A DNA stretch of 64,000 nucleotides, taken from Rhizobium sp. 11515TR. GTDB taxonomy: Bacteria > Pseudomonadota > Alphaproteobacteria > Rhizobiales > Rhizobiaceae. The DNA is taken from positions 868,001 to 932,000 of the forward strand of contig NZ_CP023000.1 of assembly GCF_002277895.1 (NCBI RefSeq), read 5' to 3'. Positions within the stretch are counted from its first letter, which is position 1. The number at the start of each line of letters is the position of its first letter. The translations under genes were made by a program, and so were the position numbers. Under the pieces are notes generated by a model. The model was not told where the DNA came from and did no database searches. It saw nothing but the letters and a program-made list of their open reading frames with translations. Positions 17,116-25,463 of this stretch are shown here, one piece after another.

Positions 17116-18717
17116 ATGAACGAGACTAAGCCATTGAGGGTCGGCATTCTCGTCGCGCGCGGACGTGCGCTCGAAAACTGGGAGCTGATGATCCTGGACC
17201 GAATTCTGGGTACCCCGGGTCTGGAGCTTGCAGCCGTGCTGACCCATCCTCATCCGTTCGGCGACGGCAAGGCATCGAAGCTGTTGTCCTGGAGTGCGCG
17301 ATTGGAGACTCAGGCTCTTGCGCGTCAATCCGTCTATTCGCCAAAGCATTTCAATAGCCGGCGTCATTTTATCGACTGTTACGAATCCGATGGCGACAAG
17401 ACAAGCACTCCCGACAACATCACGGCGGCATCGCTGCGTCGTCTGAAATTGGACCTCGTCATCCGCATGGTTCCAATGAGCATGGGCGACGAAGCGATCG
17501 CGGCTCTCCCATTCGGAGAATGGGCCTTCAACCTCTCCGATCGGCGATCGGCAGATGTGGATTGGTACGGCTATGCCGAGGTCCTTGCCCGTGCGCCGAC
17601 TGCCGATCTGGTCCTCTATGCCAAGTGCAGCGGCAAAGCTGGCAGATTCGAGATTGCGCGGGCGTCATTCAACATCAAGCCCAGTGCAGCGCGATTGAGT
17701 GCTTTCGTGCGGGAGCGAAGCGTTACCCTTCTGCTGCGGGAACTGACACGGCTCGCCGACACCAGGCGGTTCAACCCATCCGCCTTCTCCAGCTCGACCG
17801 TCGATCAGGCACCATCGCTGGGCGACCTCTTTCGCTACGGCTGCATCGTCGCGGGATCGGTCTCGGTCAAGGCATTCAAATCGATCAGGACGAGGCTCCG
17901 CGCCGAGTCGGCCATATGGACGCTTTATACGGGACACGGTCACATCGATGACTTCGATCCGAGCAAGGCGGTCGAAATCCCACCTTCTGATAACAGCATC
18001 AAGGCCGATCCGTTCCTGTTTCAGGAGGATGGCAAATGCTACCTGTTCTATGAGGCTTATTCCCATGGTGACCGCAAGGCGCATATCGCGGTCGGCCGTT
18101 TCGACGGCGATGCGCTCATACAGGTCGGGGTGGCGCTGGAGCGCCCCTACCATCTTTCCTATCCATTCATATTTCGCGATGGCGACGAGATCTTCATGAT
18201 ACCGGAAACGCATCAGGCACGGCGGCTCGAGGTCTGGCGCTGCCGTGAGTTTCCGCTGAAATGGGAGCTGCATGCCACGGCTTTCGAGGGTCAATCGCCG
18301 GCCGATAGCGTCTTGATCCGCCATGGCGGCAAATGGTGGCTATTCACCAACCTGTCGGATTTTCATGCCTATGAAGACCATTGCAGCGAGCTCTATCTGT
18401 TCGAGGTCGACGGCCCGGCGCTCACAGGCATAAGGCCCCACAAGCGAAATCCGGTCGTCATCGGCAGCACCGAGGCACGAGGCGCAGGGCGCATCTTCGA
18501 ACGTGGCGGCAGGCTCTTGCGGCCCTCGCAGCACAATGCATACGGCATTTATGGTTATGCTCTCAACATCATGGAGATCGAGAGACTCACGCTTGACGAC
18601 TATTGCGAGCGCCGCATCCGCACCGTCACCCCGGCTTTCAAGGCCGGGCTCCATGGTTGCCATCACTTCGACGCCGCCGACGGACGCTACATTCTCGATG
18701 CGCGGCTGACCATCTGA
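17116..18717 (+). CDS. Formyltransferase-fold plus GINT1-like beta-propeller protein
   Basis: This 533-residue protein has two parts. Residues 1 to about 230 (LRVGILVARG..., GEWAFNLSD) resemble a formyltransferase-type Rossmann domain without a clear catalytic motif. Residues about 270-530 resemble the N-terminal domain of plant glucosamine inositolphosphorylceramide transferase (GINT1): ADPFLFQEDGKCYLFYEAY, HLSYPFIFRDGDEIFMIPE and SLW-like blade repeats, a five-bladed propeller related to GH43/GH68 folds. Bacterial members are common in glycan and natural-product loci, but their reaction is not established. ATG 17116 follows AGAGGAA; a frame opening at 17068 is less likely. Its last 31 bases overlap the convergent PPTase gene. 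Confidence 0.65.
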   Translation: MNETKPLRVGILVARGRALENWELMILDRILGTPGLELAAVLTHPHPFGDGKASKLLSWSARLETQALARQSVYSPKHFNSRRHFIDCYESDGDKTSTPDNITAASLRRLKLDLVIRMVPMSMGDEAIAALPFGEWAFNLSDRRSADVDWYGYAEVLARAPTADLVLYAKCSGKAGRFEIARASFNIKPSAARLSAFVRERSVTLLLRELTRLADTRRFNPSAFSSSTVDQAPSLGDLFRYGCIVAGSVSVKAFKSIRTRLRAESAIWTLYTGHGHIDDFDPSKAVEIPPSDNSIKADPFLFQEDGKCYLFYEAYSHGDRKAHIAVGRFDGDALIQVGVALERPYHLSYPFIFRDGDEIFMIPETHQARRLEVWRCREFPLKWELHATAFEGQSPADSVLIRHGGKWWLFTNLSDFHAYEDHCSELYLFEVDGPALTGIRPHKRNPVVIGSTEARGAGRIFERGGRLLRPSQHNAYGIYGYALNIMEIERLTLDDYCERRIRTVTPAFKAGLHGCHHFDAADGRYILDARLTI

Positions 18718-19424
18718 CTGATATTTCCATTGCGATAGCGCAGGCATACCTGGTGCCCGCCGGTCGAGGCGACAACGGCGCCAGCGAAGTTGGCCGGTGT
18801 CGCAAGCTCCAGAATGGCCCAGTTTTGCGGTGCATCCTCGTCTCCCTCCAGCCGTTCCAAGCGCGATTGTTTCGATCTGTCGAAGGCGACGTCGAAACTA
18901 TCGAGCGGCAGCGACAAGCCGGCACCATGGGCCTTGATGAATGCTTCCTTGCGCGTCCAGCAGCGATAGAAACCATCCAGATAGCCATCAGCCGGCAGAG
19001 ATCGAAGCGTCTGATACTCCTTGCGGGAGAAGAACCATTTCGCAATGTCTTCCTTCAGGAACCGAATTTCCTCGATATCGATGCCGAGTTCATAACGATC
19101 GGAGACAGCAAGGACGGCCAGGTCGGCGCTGTGGCTGAGATTGAAATGGATGGGACAAACGCCGCCGATCGCGACGTAAGGCTTGCCGTTATCGCCATAG
19201 TCGAAGCCTATCGACCGCGGCGGAATGCCGAGATAGCGCCCCAGGATCACCCGCATCCCGGTCCTGGCGGCGACGAAACGATGCCTGTCGCAATCATGGA
19301 CGAAGCGAATGGTCCGAACGCATTCGTCGAGCGACAGCAAGGTGATGTACATGCCGGGATCAGGCAACGGCATGTCCAGCTTCCAGTGCCAGACATCGAT
19401 TGTGTCGGGCCCGATATTTTCCAT
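18687..19424 (-). CDS. Sfp-type 4'-phosphopantetheinyl transferase
   Basis: This 245-residue protein has the Sfp/Gsp family marks: GKPY near 80, FNLSHS (94-99), G-I-D116-I-E118 for magnesium, and W-T-R-K159-E160-A-F-I-K164. It moves phosphopantetheine from CoA to the carrier-domain serines, here S569, S989, S2632 and S511 of the three synthase proteins. It starts one base after the stop of the DegT aminotransferase gene, so the two are translated together. Its 3' end overlaps the convergent GINT1-like gene by 31 bases. Confidence 0.92.
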   Translation of the reverse strand: MENIGPDTIDVWHWKLDMPLPDPGMYITLLSLDECVRTIRFVHDCDRHRFVAARTGMRVILGRYLGIPPRSIGFDYGDNGKPYVAIGGVCPIHFNLSHSADLAVLAVSDRYELGIDIEEIRFLKEDIAKWFFSRKEYQTLRSLPADGYLDGFYRCWTRKEAFIKAHGAGLSLPLDSFDVAFDRSKQSRLERLEGDEDAPQNWAILELATPANFAGAVVASTGGHQVCLRYRNGNISQMVSRASRM

Positions 19425-19425
19425 G

Positions 19426-20610
19426 TCAGATCGTTGCGTATAAGAGATTGGCGTTCTTCGATTTGGCCTGCCGCGACATCCGCCTCGCCATATAGGCGAC
19501 TAACGCAACGGGATAGTTTTCTCCAAGGCTGATGCGGCAGCTGCGCTTCAGGATATCGAGTGTCTGCGCGCAAAGTTCCGGCGTGTATTCGATCTTCCGA
19601 TCGGTCCAGTGGAAGGGGTTCATCGCCGGATGGCCGGTGCGTTGCTGCAAAACAGGTTGCCAGTTGGTATAGACATGGCGGCTGGAATCGAAGAGCCGAT
19701 AGACACCGCGCTTGTTTTCCTCGGCAAATCGCTTGGCCTCGTCCGAGGTCTCGAAGATGACGTGGAGGCCTGCCGCATTGCCGATATCGTTGTGAGGCCC
19801 CACCATGATCTGCCCGCTCTTGGCGAAGATTTCGCTCATCACATCGTAGCGCTCGCGCATGCGGGCAATCATCGGATCAAGCTTTTTCAACTGCACGTTC
19901 AACATGGCGCCTTGAATCTGGCTCGCCTTGAAATTCACCCCCAGCATGGGCGGCTCGTTGGCATTGTCGAGATGGCCGCGAAACATGGAGCCGATGTCGT
20001 GATACATCCGGGCACGCGCAAAGAGCCGCGCGTCGTTGGTGACAACGGCCCCACCCTCCCCGCAATTGATGTTCTTGAACTGATTGAAGCTGAAGGCCCC
20101 GAAGTCACCGATCGTACCGACCCGCTTGGTCTTGTAATGCAATCCGACAGCCTGGCAGGCATCCTCGATGACCACGAGATTGTTCTCGCGGGCAATGCGC
20201 ATGATGCTGTCCATATCGCACACCATGTTCGACATGTGGACGGGGATGATTGCCCTCGTCTGCGGCGTGATCTTACGCAGGATGTCCTGCGGATCCATCG
20301 TGAGCGTGCGGTCGATATCGACCAGGACCGGCACCGCGCCGGCGGCCAGTGGAGCGGCAGCTGTCGCGATCCAGGTATAGGCGGGCACGAGCACTTCATC
20401 CCCGGGACCGACACCGGCGGCAACCAGCGCCGAGATCAGCGCGCCGGTTCCGCTGCTCGTGGCCAAGGTATGGCGCACACCGAACTTGGTGGAAAAGTCG
20501 GCTTCGAAGCGCCCGAGCGGGCCGCCGGTCTCGTCGCTGTAGCGTGCCAATTTGCCCGAAGCAAATACCGGCGCGAGCGCCAACCACTCCCGTAACCCCA
20601 CCTTGGCCAT
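19426..20610 (-). CDS. DegT/DnrJ/EryC1/StrS-family PLP aminotransferase
   Basis: This 394-residue protein shows the sugar-aminotransferase pattern: SSGTGAL near 52-58, VLVPAYTWIAT, D150 in IEDACQA, and the PLP lysine K179 in FNQFKNINCGEGG. The segments IPVHMSN and the C-terminal YTNWQPVL resemble StsC-like (scyllo-inosose) as well as amino-sugar members. It could add an amino group to a nucleotide-linked keto sugar or to a cyclitol. ATG 20610 follows GGGAG; an in-frame ATG at 20637 would add nine residues. Co-translation with the PPTase ties it to the NRPS set, while its family ties it to the glycan. An amino sugar acceptor for the NRPS product is one inference. Confidence 0.88.
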   Translation of the reverse strand: MAKVGLREWLALAPVFASGKLARYSDETGGPLGRFEADFSTKFGVRHTLATSSGTGALISALVAAGVGPGDEVLVPAYTWIATAAAPLAAGAVPVLVDIDRTLTMDPQDILRKITPQTRAIIPVHMSNMVCDMDSIMRIARENNLVVIEDACQAVGLHYKTKRVGTIGDFGAFSFNQFKNINCGEGGAVVTNDARLFARARMYHDIGSMFRGHLDNANEPPMLGVNFKASQIQGAMLNVQLKKLDPMIARMRERYDVMSEIFAKSGQIMVGPHNDIGNAAGLHVIFETSDEAKRFAEENKRGVYRLFDSSRHVYTNWQPVLQQRTGHPAMNPFHWTDRKIEYTPELCAQTLDILKRSCRISLGENYPVALVAYMARRMSRQAKSKNANLLYATI

Positions 20611-20822
20611 GATTTTCGCTCCCAGGAAACTCGGCATTTGCTGGAGAGCCTAGCCTGTGATTGACGCATTTTCAGCATGGACTTCCGACTGAAAAAGCCG
20701 CCGGAACCGATCAGATCACCTATCCGAAATCGGTAGATATCGCACGTACCTATGCCAATCGAACAGTTATCCGCACGCTCGCGATGCTGGTAAAAAATGG
20801 GAAAACCAGCGGGAAAACGATC

Positions 20823-22541
20823 ATGATAACCAGTGACTTGAGATCTATGCCGGAAGGGATTGAAATACATGCCGATATTGCGATTATCGGTGGCGGCCCG
20901 GCCGGAATTGCGATCGCCCGCGAGTTGGCCGACACCCGCATTCGTGTCCTTGTCATCGAGAGCGGCGGCCAGGATTACGAGGCGGAAATCCAGGCGCTGA
21001 ATTCCGTCGAGAACATTGGCGAGCCATTCGTTTCGGCGAATGCCGTACCCGAAGGGCGGGGCTATACCGACAGATTGGCATGGCTGAACGATGTTCCCGC
21101 ATTCGAGCTTCGAAATCGCATGCTTGGCGGCAGCAGCCATACCTGGATCGGCAAATGCGCTGCCTTCGATGACATCGATTTCCTGAACCGGCCCTGGCTG
21201 CCGCTTTCCGGCTGGCCGATCGATCGCGAACAGCTGCTGCCTGCTCTCGATCGTGCCGGCAAACTGCTCAACCTCGGGCCGAACCTCTACGATGAACGCC
21301 TTTTTGCTTTGCTCCATTCACGCCCGGACGATCTCGGTCTTAACAAGCGGCTTCTCAAGCCTTTCTTCTGGCAATTCAGCCACATGCGCCATCCGCGTGC
21401 CGAACCGACGCGCTTTGCCCGACTTGCTGGCTATATCAAGGCCGCGAACATAAGCTTCCTGACGCATGCCACGGTGACCGAGATCAATGTCGACAGCGAA
21501 GGCCGCAGGGTGACCTCCCTCAATCTCCGGAGCGCCATCGGACGCAGCGCAACGGTCCGTGCAAACACGATCGTTCTTTGCGGCGGGGGCGTCGAGAATG
21601 CACGCCTGCTGCTCGCATCCAATTCCCGGCTGCCGGCGGGCATAGGCAACAGGCATGATGTTGTCGGCCGCTATCTCTGTGATCACCCCCGCACATCGCT
21701 CTGCCGCTTCGCAGGACGCGACATCGACGCGATCGCGCGGCATTTCAATTTCTATGGCCTCAGTCATGGCGGGCGCACGCATTTCTATCTTAGGGGCCTG
21801 TCTTTAAGCCCCGAAATTCAGGCACACGAAGGCCTTACCAACTGCGCCGCCTATCCGGTGCAGCTTCATGCTCGGGATGATCCCTGGGCGGCGCTGAAGC
21901 GCTTGACGAAGGGCGCGGGTAAGACCGTCATGGGAGACCTTGCGACAGTGGCGAGATCGGCTGATATGATCACCTCCGGACTCTACGAACGCCTCGTGCG
22001 CAAGCGCGGCCTGCCGCATCGCTCGACGGAATTGCGCTTCGACGTCATGGTCGAGCAACAGCTCGATCCCGAAAGCCGTATCATGCTCGCCCAACAGCGC
22101 GATCGCTTCGGTCAGCCATTGCCGCGAGTCAACTGGAAAATCGGTCAGCGCGAAATAGCAAGTGTCAAACGACTTGCAGGATTGATCTCGAACGAATTCG
22201 TTCGCGTTGGGTTACCAAAGCCAGTGGTGCCCGATTGGATTGCGGCAAGGGAGAACACCCTGCCCGTCTTCATGGATATGGCTCATCCTTCCTGCACCAC
22301 CCGCATGGGAACCGATCCGCGAACGAGCGTCGTCAATACCGACGCCATGGTTCACGGCATCGACGGCTTGTTCATTGCCGGCAGCTCCGTATTTCCGACG
22401 CCGGGCCACGCCAATCCGACGCTGATGCTGCTCGCCCTGTCTATCCGACTTGCCGATCACCTCAAGCAGCGACACGCGTCCAAGCAATTGCACAGACCGC
22501 ATCATCAAAGCGAAGCGGACCTATCGCTCCATCACGGCTAG
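20823..22541 (+). CDS. GMC-family FAD-dependent oxidoreductase
   Basis: This protein of about 572 residues has an N-terminal FAD-binding Rossmann motif, IAIIGGGPAGIAIAREL (from about residue 20), then ESGG, GGSSHTW near 107, and LCGGGVENARLLL in the middle. The C-terminal block HPSCTTRMGTD, then GLFIAGSSVFPTPGHANPTL is the GMC_oxred_C signature, with the histidines of the active site. GMC enzymes oxidise alcohols, often of sugars or choline. ATG 20823 follows GGGAAAACG; an earlier frame opening at 20661 lacks support. It is divergent from the DegT gene. Its substrate could be the NRPS product or a sugar. Confidence 0.88.
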   Translation: MITSDLRSMPEGIEIHADIAIIGGGPAGIAIARELADTRIRVLVIESGGQDYEAEIQALNSVENIGEPFVSANAVPEGRGYTDRLAWLNDVPAFELRNRMLGGSSHTWIGKCAAFDDIDFLNRPWLPLSGWPIDREQLLPALDRAGKLLNLGPNLYDERLFALLHSRPDDLGLNKRLLKPFFWQFSHMRHPRAEPTRFARLAGYIKAANISFLTHATVTEINVDSEGRRVTSLNLRSAIGRSATVRANTIVLCGGGVENARLLLASNSRLPAGIGNRHDVVGRYLCDHPRTSLCRFAGRDIDAIARHFNFYGLSHGGRTHFYLRGLSLSPEIQAHEGLTNCAAYPVQLHARDDPWAALKRLTKGAGKTVMGDLATVARSADMITSGLYERLVRKRGLPHRSTELRFDVMVEQQLDPESRIMLAQQRDRFGQPLPRVNWKIGQREIASVKRLAGLISNEFVRVGLPKPVVPDWIAARENTLPVFMDMAHPSCTTRMGTDPRTSVVNTDAMVHGIDGLFIAGSSVFPTPGHANPTLMLLALSIRLADHLKQRHASKQLHRPHHQSEADLSLHHG

Positions 22542-22544
22542 GAC

Positions 22545-22625
22545 CTTCCGCTCGAATCGCGAAAATGCTCTGGCCTTTTTTCGTAATTCCCGACGGAAAA
22601 TCGCTACGCACTTTTCCTGGAATTA
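22545..22625 (-). repeat. Rhizobial-type intergenic repeat, copy 2
   Basis: Read on the minus strand this is GGAAAAGTGC, GGAATTACG, then AGAGCATTTTCGCGATTCG, matching copy 1 at 16963-17052 block by block with small gaps. It fills almost the whole space between the convergent GMC and methyltransferase genes. Confidence 0.6.
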
Positions 22626-22627
22626 TC

Positions 22628-23464
22628 CTAGCCCAGCCGAAAATAGAAGCCGGCGCTCTCGCTGCGGCCGAGTTCCGGGTGCGTGTCTATGGCGTGCGAC
22701 AGGGAGGGGATGGACCAGCGGTCGATCTGCTTGTAGCCGAGCCTTGCGATATCGTCGATGAAGTCCGCCTCGTTGCGCATATGATAGGGGACATAGGACT
22801 TGCCGATGCGCTCGAGCGTGACGACGGCGCTGCCCTTGCGGAGCGCAACCTTGTTGAGGATCAGGTGCTGCGGCCGGGAGGGCATTTGCGATAGCAGTCC
22901 GGATAGCGGCATATCGAGATATTGCATCAGCCCCGATCCAAGCAATAATGGCATCTCGCCGGTGTCTGCGATCCGATCGACAAAGGACAGGCTTGTCAGG
23001 CCTTCCTTCTCGGCAAGGCTCCGTCCGGCGCGGACGATGGCCGGCAGATCATAGACGACCCAGCGAAAAGCGCCGTCGAACGGCAGCAGAGGACGGAAGG
23101 CACGATATTTCGTGCCCATGTGACCACCAGCATCGACGAGGCCATCGATCTCGTGCAGCAAATTGCGGATCCAGAACAGCACCGGATAGTCCCAGGGCGC
23201 CACCTCGCACATTTTGGCGAAGGCGACGGTTGCGATCTCATCATGATCGTAACCGGCCATCGTCTGCCTGCGGGCGGCAGCCATGGCAGCCTGATAGGTG
23301 TCATAGGCGCCCGTAAACCGCCGTGGAAAGGGCAGGAGATAGTTGAGCCGCCCTCTGGCCAGACGCAGTGGCGAAAGCCCTTGAGCGGCCGTCTGTGCGG
23401 CGCTCTTCAAGGCCGAGCGCGCATGCGCCGACCATGACAAATTGGATTGCAACGAAGCCGTCAT
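22628..23464 (-). CDS. Putative methyltransferase, TIGR04325-like
   Basis: This 278-residue protein resembles the TIGR04325 (LIC12133-type) putative methyltransferases of polysaccharide loci. Recognisable parts are PVLFWIRNLLHE near 90-105, RWVVYDLPAIV, the long hydrophobic LLLGSGLMQYLDMP, and SYVPYHMRNEADF near the C-terminus. The family has a degenerate SAM-binding fold; a sugar O-methylation role is inferred from genomic context in general. I chose the ATG at 23464 preceded by GGGGATGCGGG; an upstream in-frame extension has a low-quality sequence. It is on the same strand as the flippase, 38 bases downstream of that gene's stop. Confidence 0.75.
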   Translation of the reverse strand: MTASLQSNLSWSAHARSALKSAAQTAAQGLSPLRLARGRLNYLLPFPRRFTGAYDTYQAAMAAARRQTMAGYDHDEIATVAFAKMCEVAPWDYPVLFWIRNLLHEIDGLVDAGGHMGTKYRAFRPLLPFDGAFRWVVYDLPAIVRAGRSLAEKEGLTSLSFVDRIADTGEMPLLLGSGLMQYLDMPLSGLLSQMPSRPQHLILNKVALRKGSAVVTLERIGKSYVPYHMRNEADFIDDIARLGYKQIDRWSIPSLSHAIDTHPELGRSESAGFYFRLG

Positions 23465-23502
23465 CCCGCATCCCCTATCTCTACCTATCCTTTGGTTGTA
23501 GA

Positions 23503-25020
23503 TTATCGCCTGCCCGATAGAATCGAAACCGCACCTCCGCTCATCTTCTCCAGAGCCAGTAACGTGCAGATATAGATTGCTCCACCCGAGACAACCTGCA
23601 GCAGTACAGTCAATACGCGCTGCGTGCTCAGCGATCCGGCGAAATAGCCGAGCCCGTAAACCGCTGACGCCATCAACACGATGGCAACGGCAAGATAACC
23701 GCTCTTGCGCAGCACACGCCCCCATCGAAGGCCGCCATAGTTCTTTTGCAGGTGCATCGATGTTAAAAAGGAGATCAACGACGCCAGACACTGTCCCCAG
23801 GCAGCAGCGGCCACGCCGAAAGGCGCCAGAAGCAGGATCAGGGAGACGGAGACCACCGCATTCAACAGCAGGGTTGGAGGCATGCGCCTAATGTTGCCCG
23901 ACAGAGATAGCAGGGCTTCCGTGACGTAGCCCGGCATCAACAGGATCTGCTTTATCGACAGGATCGCGACCAGAATCGCCGCTGGCGCCCATTTTTCGCC
24001 GAGGACGATGTCGATCAAATCGGACGATATGAGCGAAAGGCCGAGATAGATCGGTGTCGAAATCGCCATGAGAACCGTCATGAAGATCGTTGCAGAGGGT
24101 CCGGCGTCGCGAACCTGTCTTCCGTCCACCCCGATCACGATCGCCGCGCGGCGAAACAGGGTCCAGGCCAGCATTCGCGCCGGTTCGCCGATGAGTTCGG
24201 AAAATGCCGCAACGATACGTTCCGCGACGCGATAATAGCCTGCCTCCGCAAGGCCTAGAAAGCTGCCGATCGCGAGCGTTCCGGAATAGGATCGCAGAAA
24301 GAGGATCAGCCGGTTCGACAGGATATGGCTAGAAAATTCGAGAATCTCGCGCGCGAAAGGCCATGTGAGATGCAGCTTGGGACGCCAGGCAAGCACGGCT
24401 GCCGAACCGGCAAGACAAACGAGCTGCGAAACGAGCCGGCCGGTCGCGAGCGAAAACACGTTCCAGCCGAGCCACAGCCCCAGCATCGCAGCGCAGAGCC
24501 CGGCAACTTCGCTTGCTATGCGGATGGCGGCCTGCTTGCGCAGCAGGCCACGTGCGACCAACAACCCATCGTAAACCGCGTAAAGAGACGATGGCAAAAA
24601 CCAGCAGCTGAAAAGAACGAGGAGAAGCGCTTCATGCGGCCTGCCGAAAAGGAGCCAGGCAATGGCGGAAGCAAGCAGCCCGACGATGGTCACGAGCACC
24701 CCGGCGACGATCGAAAGCGTGCCAATCTGGTCGAGCTCGCGATCCGTACACTCGGCCTTCATGACGAACTCGCCCCATCCGCCTTCTGAGATCACGACGA
24801 GCATGACGACAATAGCCGAACTGAATGCGTAAAGACCGAATTCGGCTGATTCCAGCACGCGGGCGGCGACGAGGAATATGAGGAGCTGAACGACCTGGGA
24901 TACGACTTTCGAAACCAGCGTCGAGGCTCCGTCGCCGATGATGGCGGGCATGCGGGCGCGCAGCCAGTGACGCAGGCCCGTCCAGACGGCGCGCTTGGGG
25001 CGAAACGGAAAGCTATCCAT
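23503..25020 (-). CDS. Polysaccharide flippase (Wzx/MATE-like, ExoT-type)
   Basis: This protein of about 505 residues has around 12-14 hydrophobic segments, starting IIGDGASTLVSKVVSQVVQLLIFLVAARVL, the opening pattern of the Wzx/polysaccharide transporter (PST) family. Such proteins move the undecaprenyl-linked repeat unit across the inner membrane. I chose the ATG at 25020 (MDSFPF), because a longer frame from 25299 adds a sequence without membrane or domain character. It lies between the methyltransferase gene and a divergent small membrane protein gene, and fits the Wzy polymerase and Wzz-like proteins of this locus. Confidence 0.85.
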   Translation of the reverse strand: MDSFPFRPKRAVWTGLRHWLRARMPAIIGDGASTLVSKVVSQVVQLLIFLVAARVLESAEFGLYAFSSAIVVMLVVISEGGWGEFVMKAECTDRELDQIGTLSIVAGVLVTIVGLLASAIAWLLFGRPHEALLLVLFSCWFLPSSLYAVYDGLLVARGLLRKQAAIRIASEVAGLCAAMLGLWLGWNVFSLATGRLVSQLVCLAGSAAVLAWRPKLHLTWPFAREILEFSSHILSNRLILFLRSYSGTLAIGSFLGLAEAGYYRVAERIVAAFSELIGEPARMLAWTLFRRAAIVIGVDGRQVRDAGPSATIFMTVLMAISTPIYLGLSLISSDLIDIVLGEKWAPAAILVAILSIKQILLMPGYVTEALLSLSGNIRRMPPTLLLNAVVSVSLILLLAPFGVAAAAWGQCLASLISFLTSMHLQKNYGGLRWGRVLRKSGYLAVAIVLMASAVYGLGYFAGSLSTQRVLTVLLQVVSGGAIYICTLLALEKMSGGAVSILSGRR

Positions 25021-25240
25021 CAGCGCACCGTCGAGGCAAGTAAATGCGAGCAAAGCCGACCTTCGCACCGCCCGGTTGAGAAATCCCGTTGAAATGTAAC
25101 ATGATAATCCACAATTGTTTCCAGCCTTGCACCAGATAAAGTCTATAGTGTTCCCATTCAGGACATGATTCCGTGCAATGAAACGCTGCCTGCAGGCGGG
25201 GTGTGCCGGAATTATTCGATTTTGTTTCAGAGAAATTATT

Positions 25241-25257
25241 ACCCTGAACGCCAGGGT
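25241..25257. promoter_or_regulatory. Palindrome in the flippase/small-protein divergent region
   Basis: ACCCTG-aacgc-CAGGGT is a perfect 6-base inverted repeat in the 284-base gap between the flippase start (25020) and the small plus-strand gene (25305). It may be an operator or short hairpin. The remainder of the gap is AT-rich near 25210-25240 and holds no other clear signal. Confidence 0.3.
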
Positions 25258-25304
25258 CCGATCGAAATTCTCGGCAATAGAAAAGGGGCTTGCCGGCAAT
25301 CATC

Positions 25305-25463
25305 ATGAAACACCATGCAGAGCCGCTTATGAAAGACGAAAACCATGATCGCATCGCCTCGGGACAGCCGGGTGGATTGCGCCAGAAACTTTTGCTTCGT
25401 TGGAGTCTGGTGATCTTCTGCCTTGTCGTCTGGATTGCCGTAGTCGCTTTTTTCATTTTGTGA
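25305..25463 (+). CDS. Small single-pass membrane protein (52 aa)
   Basis: A 52-residue plus-strand frame has a polar, charged N-terminus (KDENHDRIASGQPGG), an RQK...R stretch, then a hydrophobic helix WSLVIFCLVVWIAVVAFFIL at the very end. Positive charges just before the helix suggest the N-terminus stays in the cytoplasm. An in-frame ATG at 25329 would give 44 residues. The 3' end overlaps the convergent sugar transferase gene by 11 bases. I do not recognise a family. The clean amphiphilic layout argues for a real gene; it could be an accessory of the export machinery. Confidence 0.5.
   Translation: MKHHAEPLMKDENHDRIASGQPGGLRQKLLLRWSLVIFCLVVWIAVVAFFIL

Noticed and set aside
25013..25456. 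A 147-residue minus-strand frame between the flippase and sugar transferase genes
   Set aside because: No domain or ribosome site; it is antisense to the better-supported small membrane protein.
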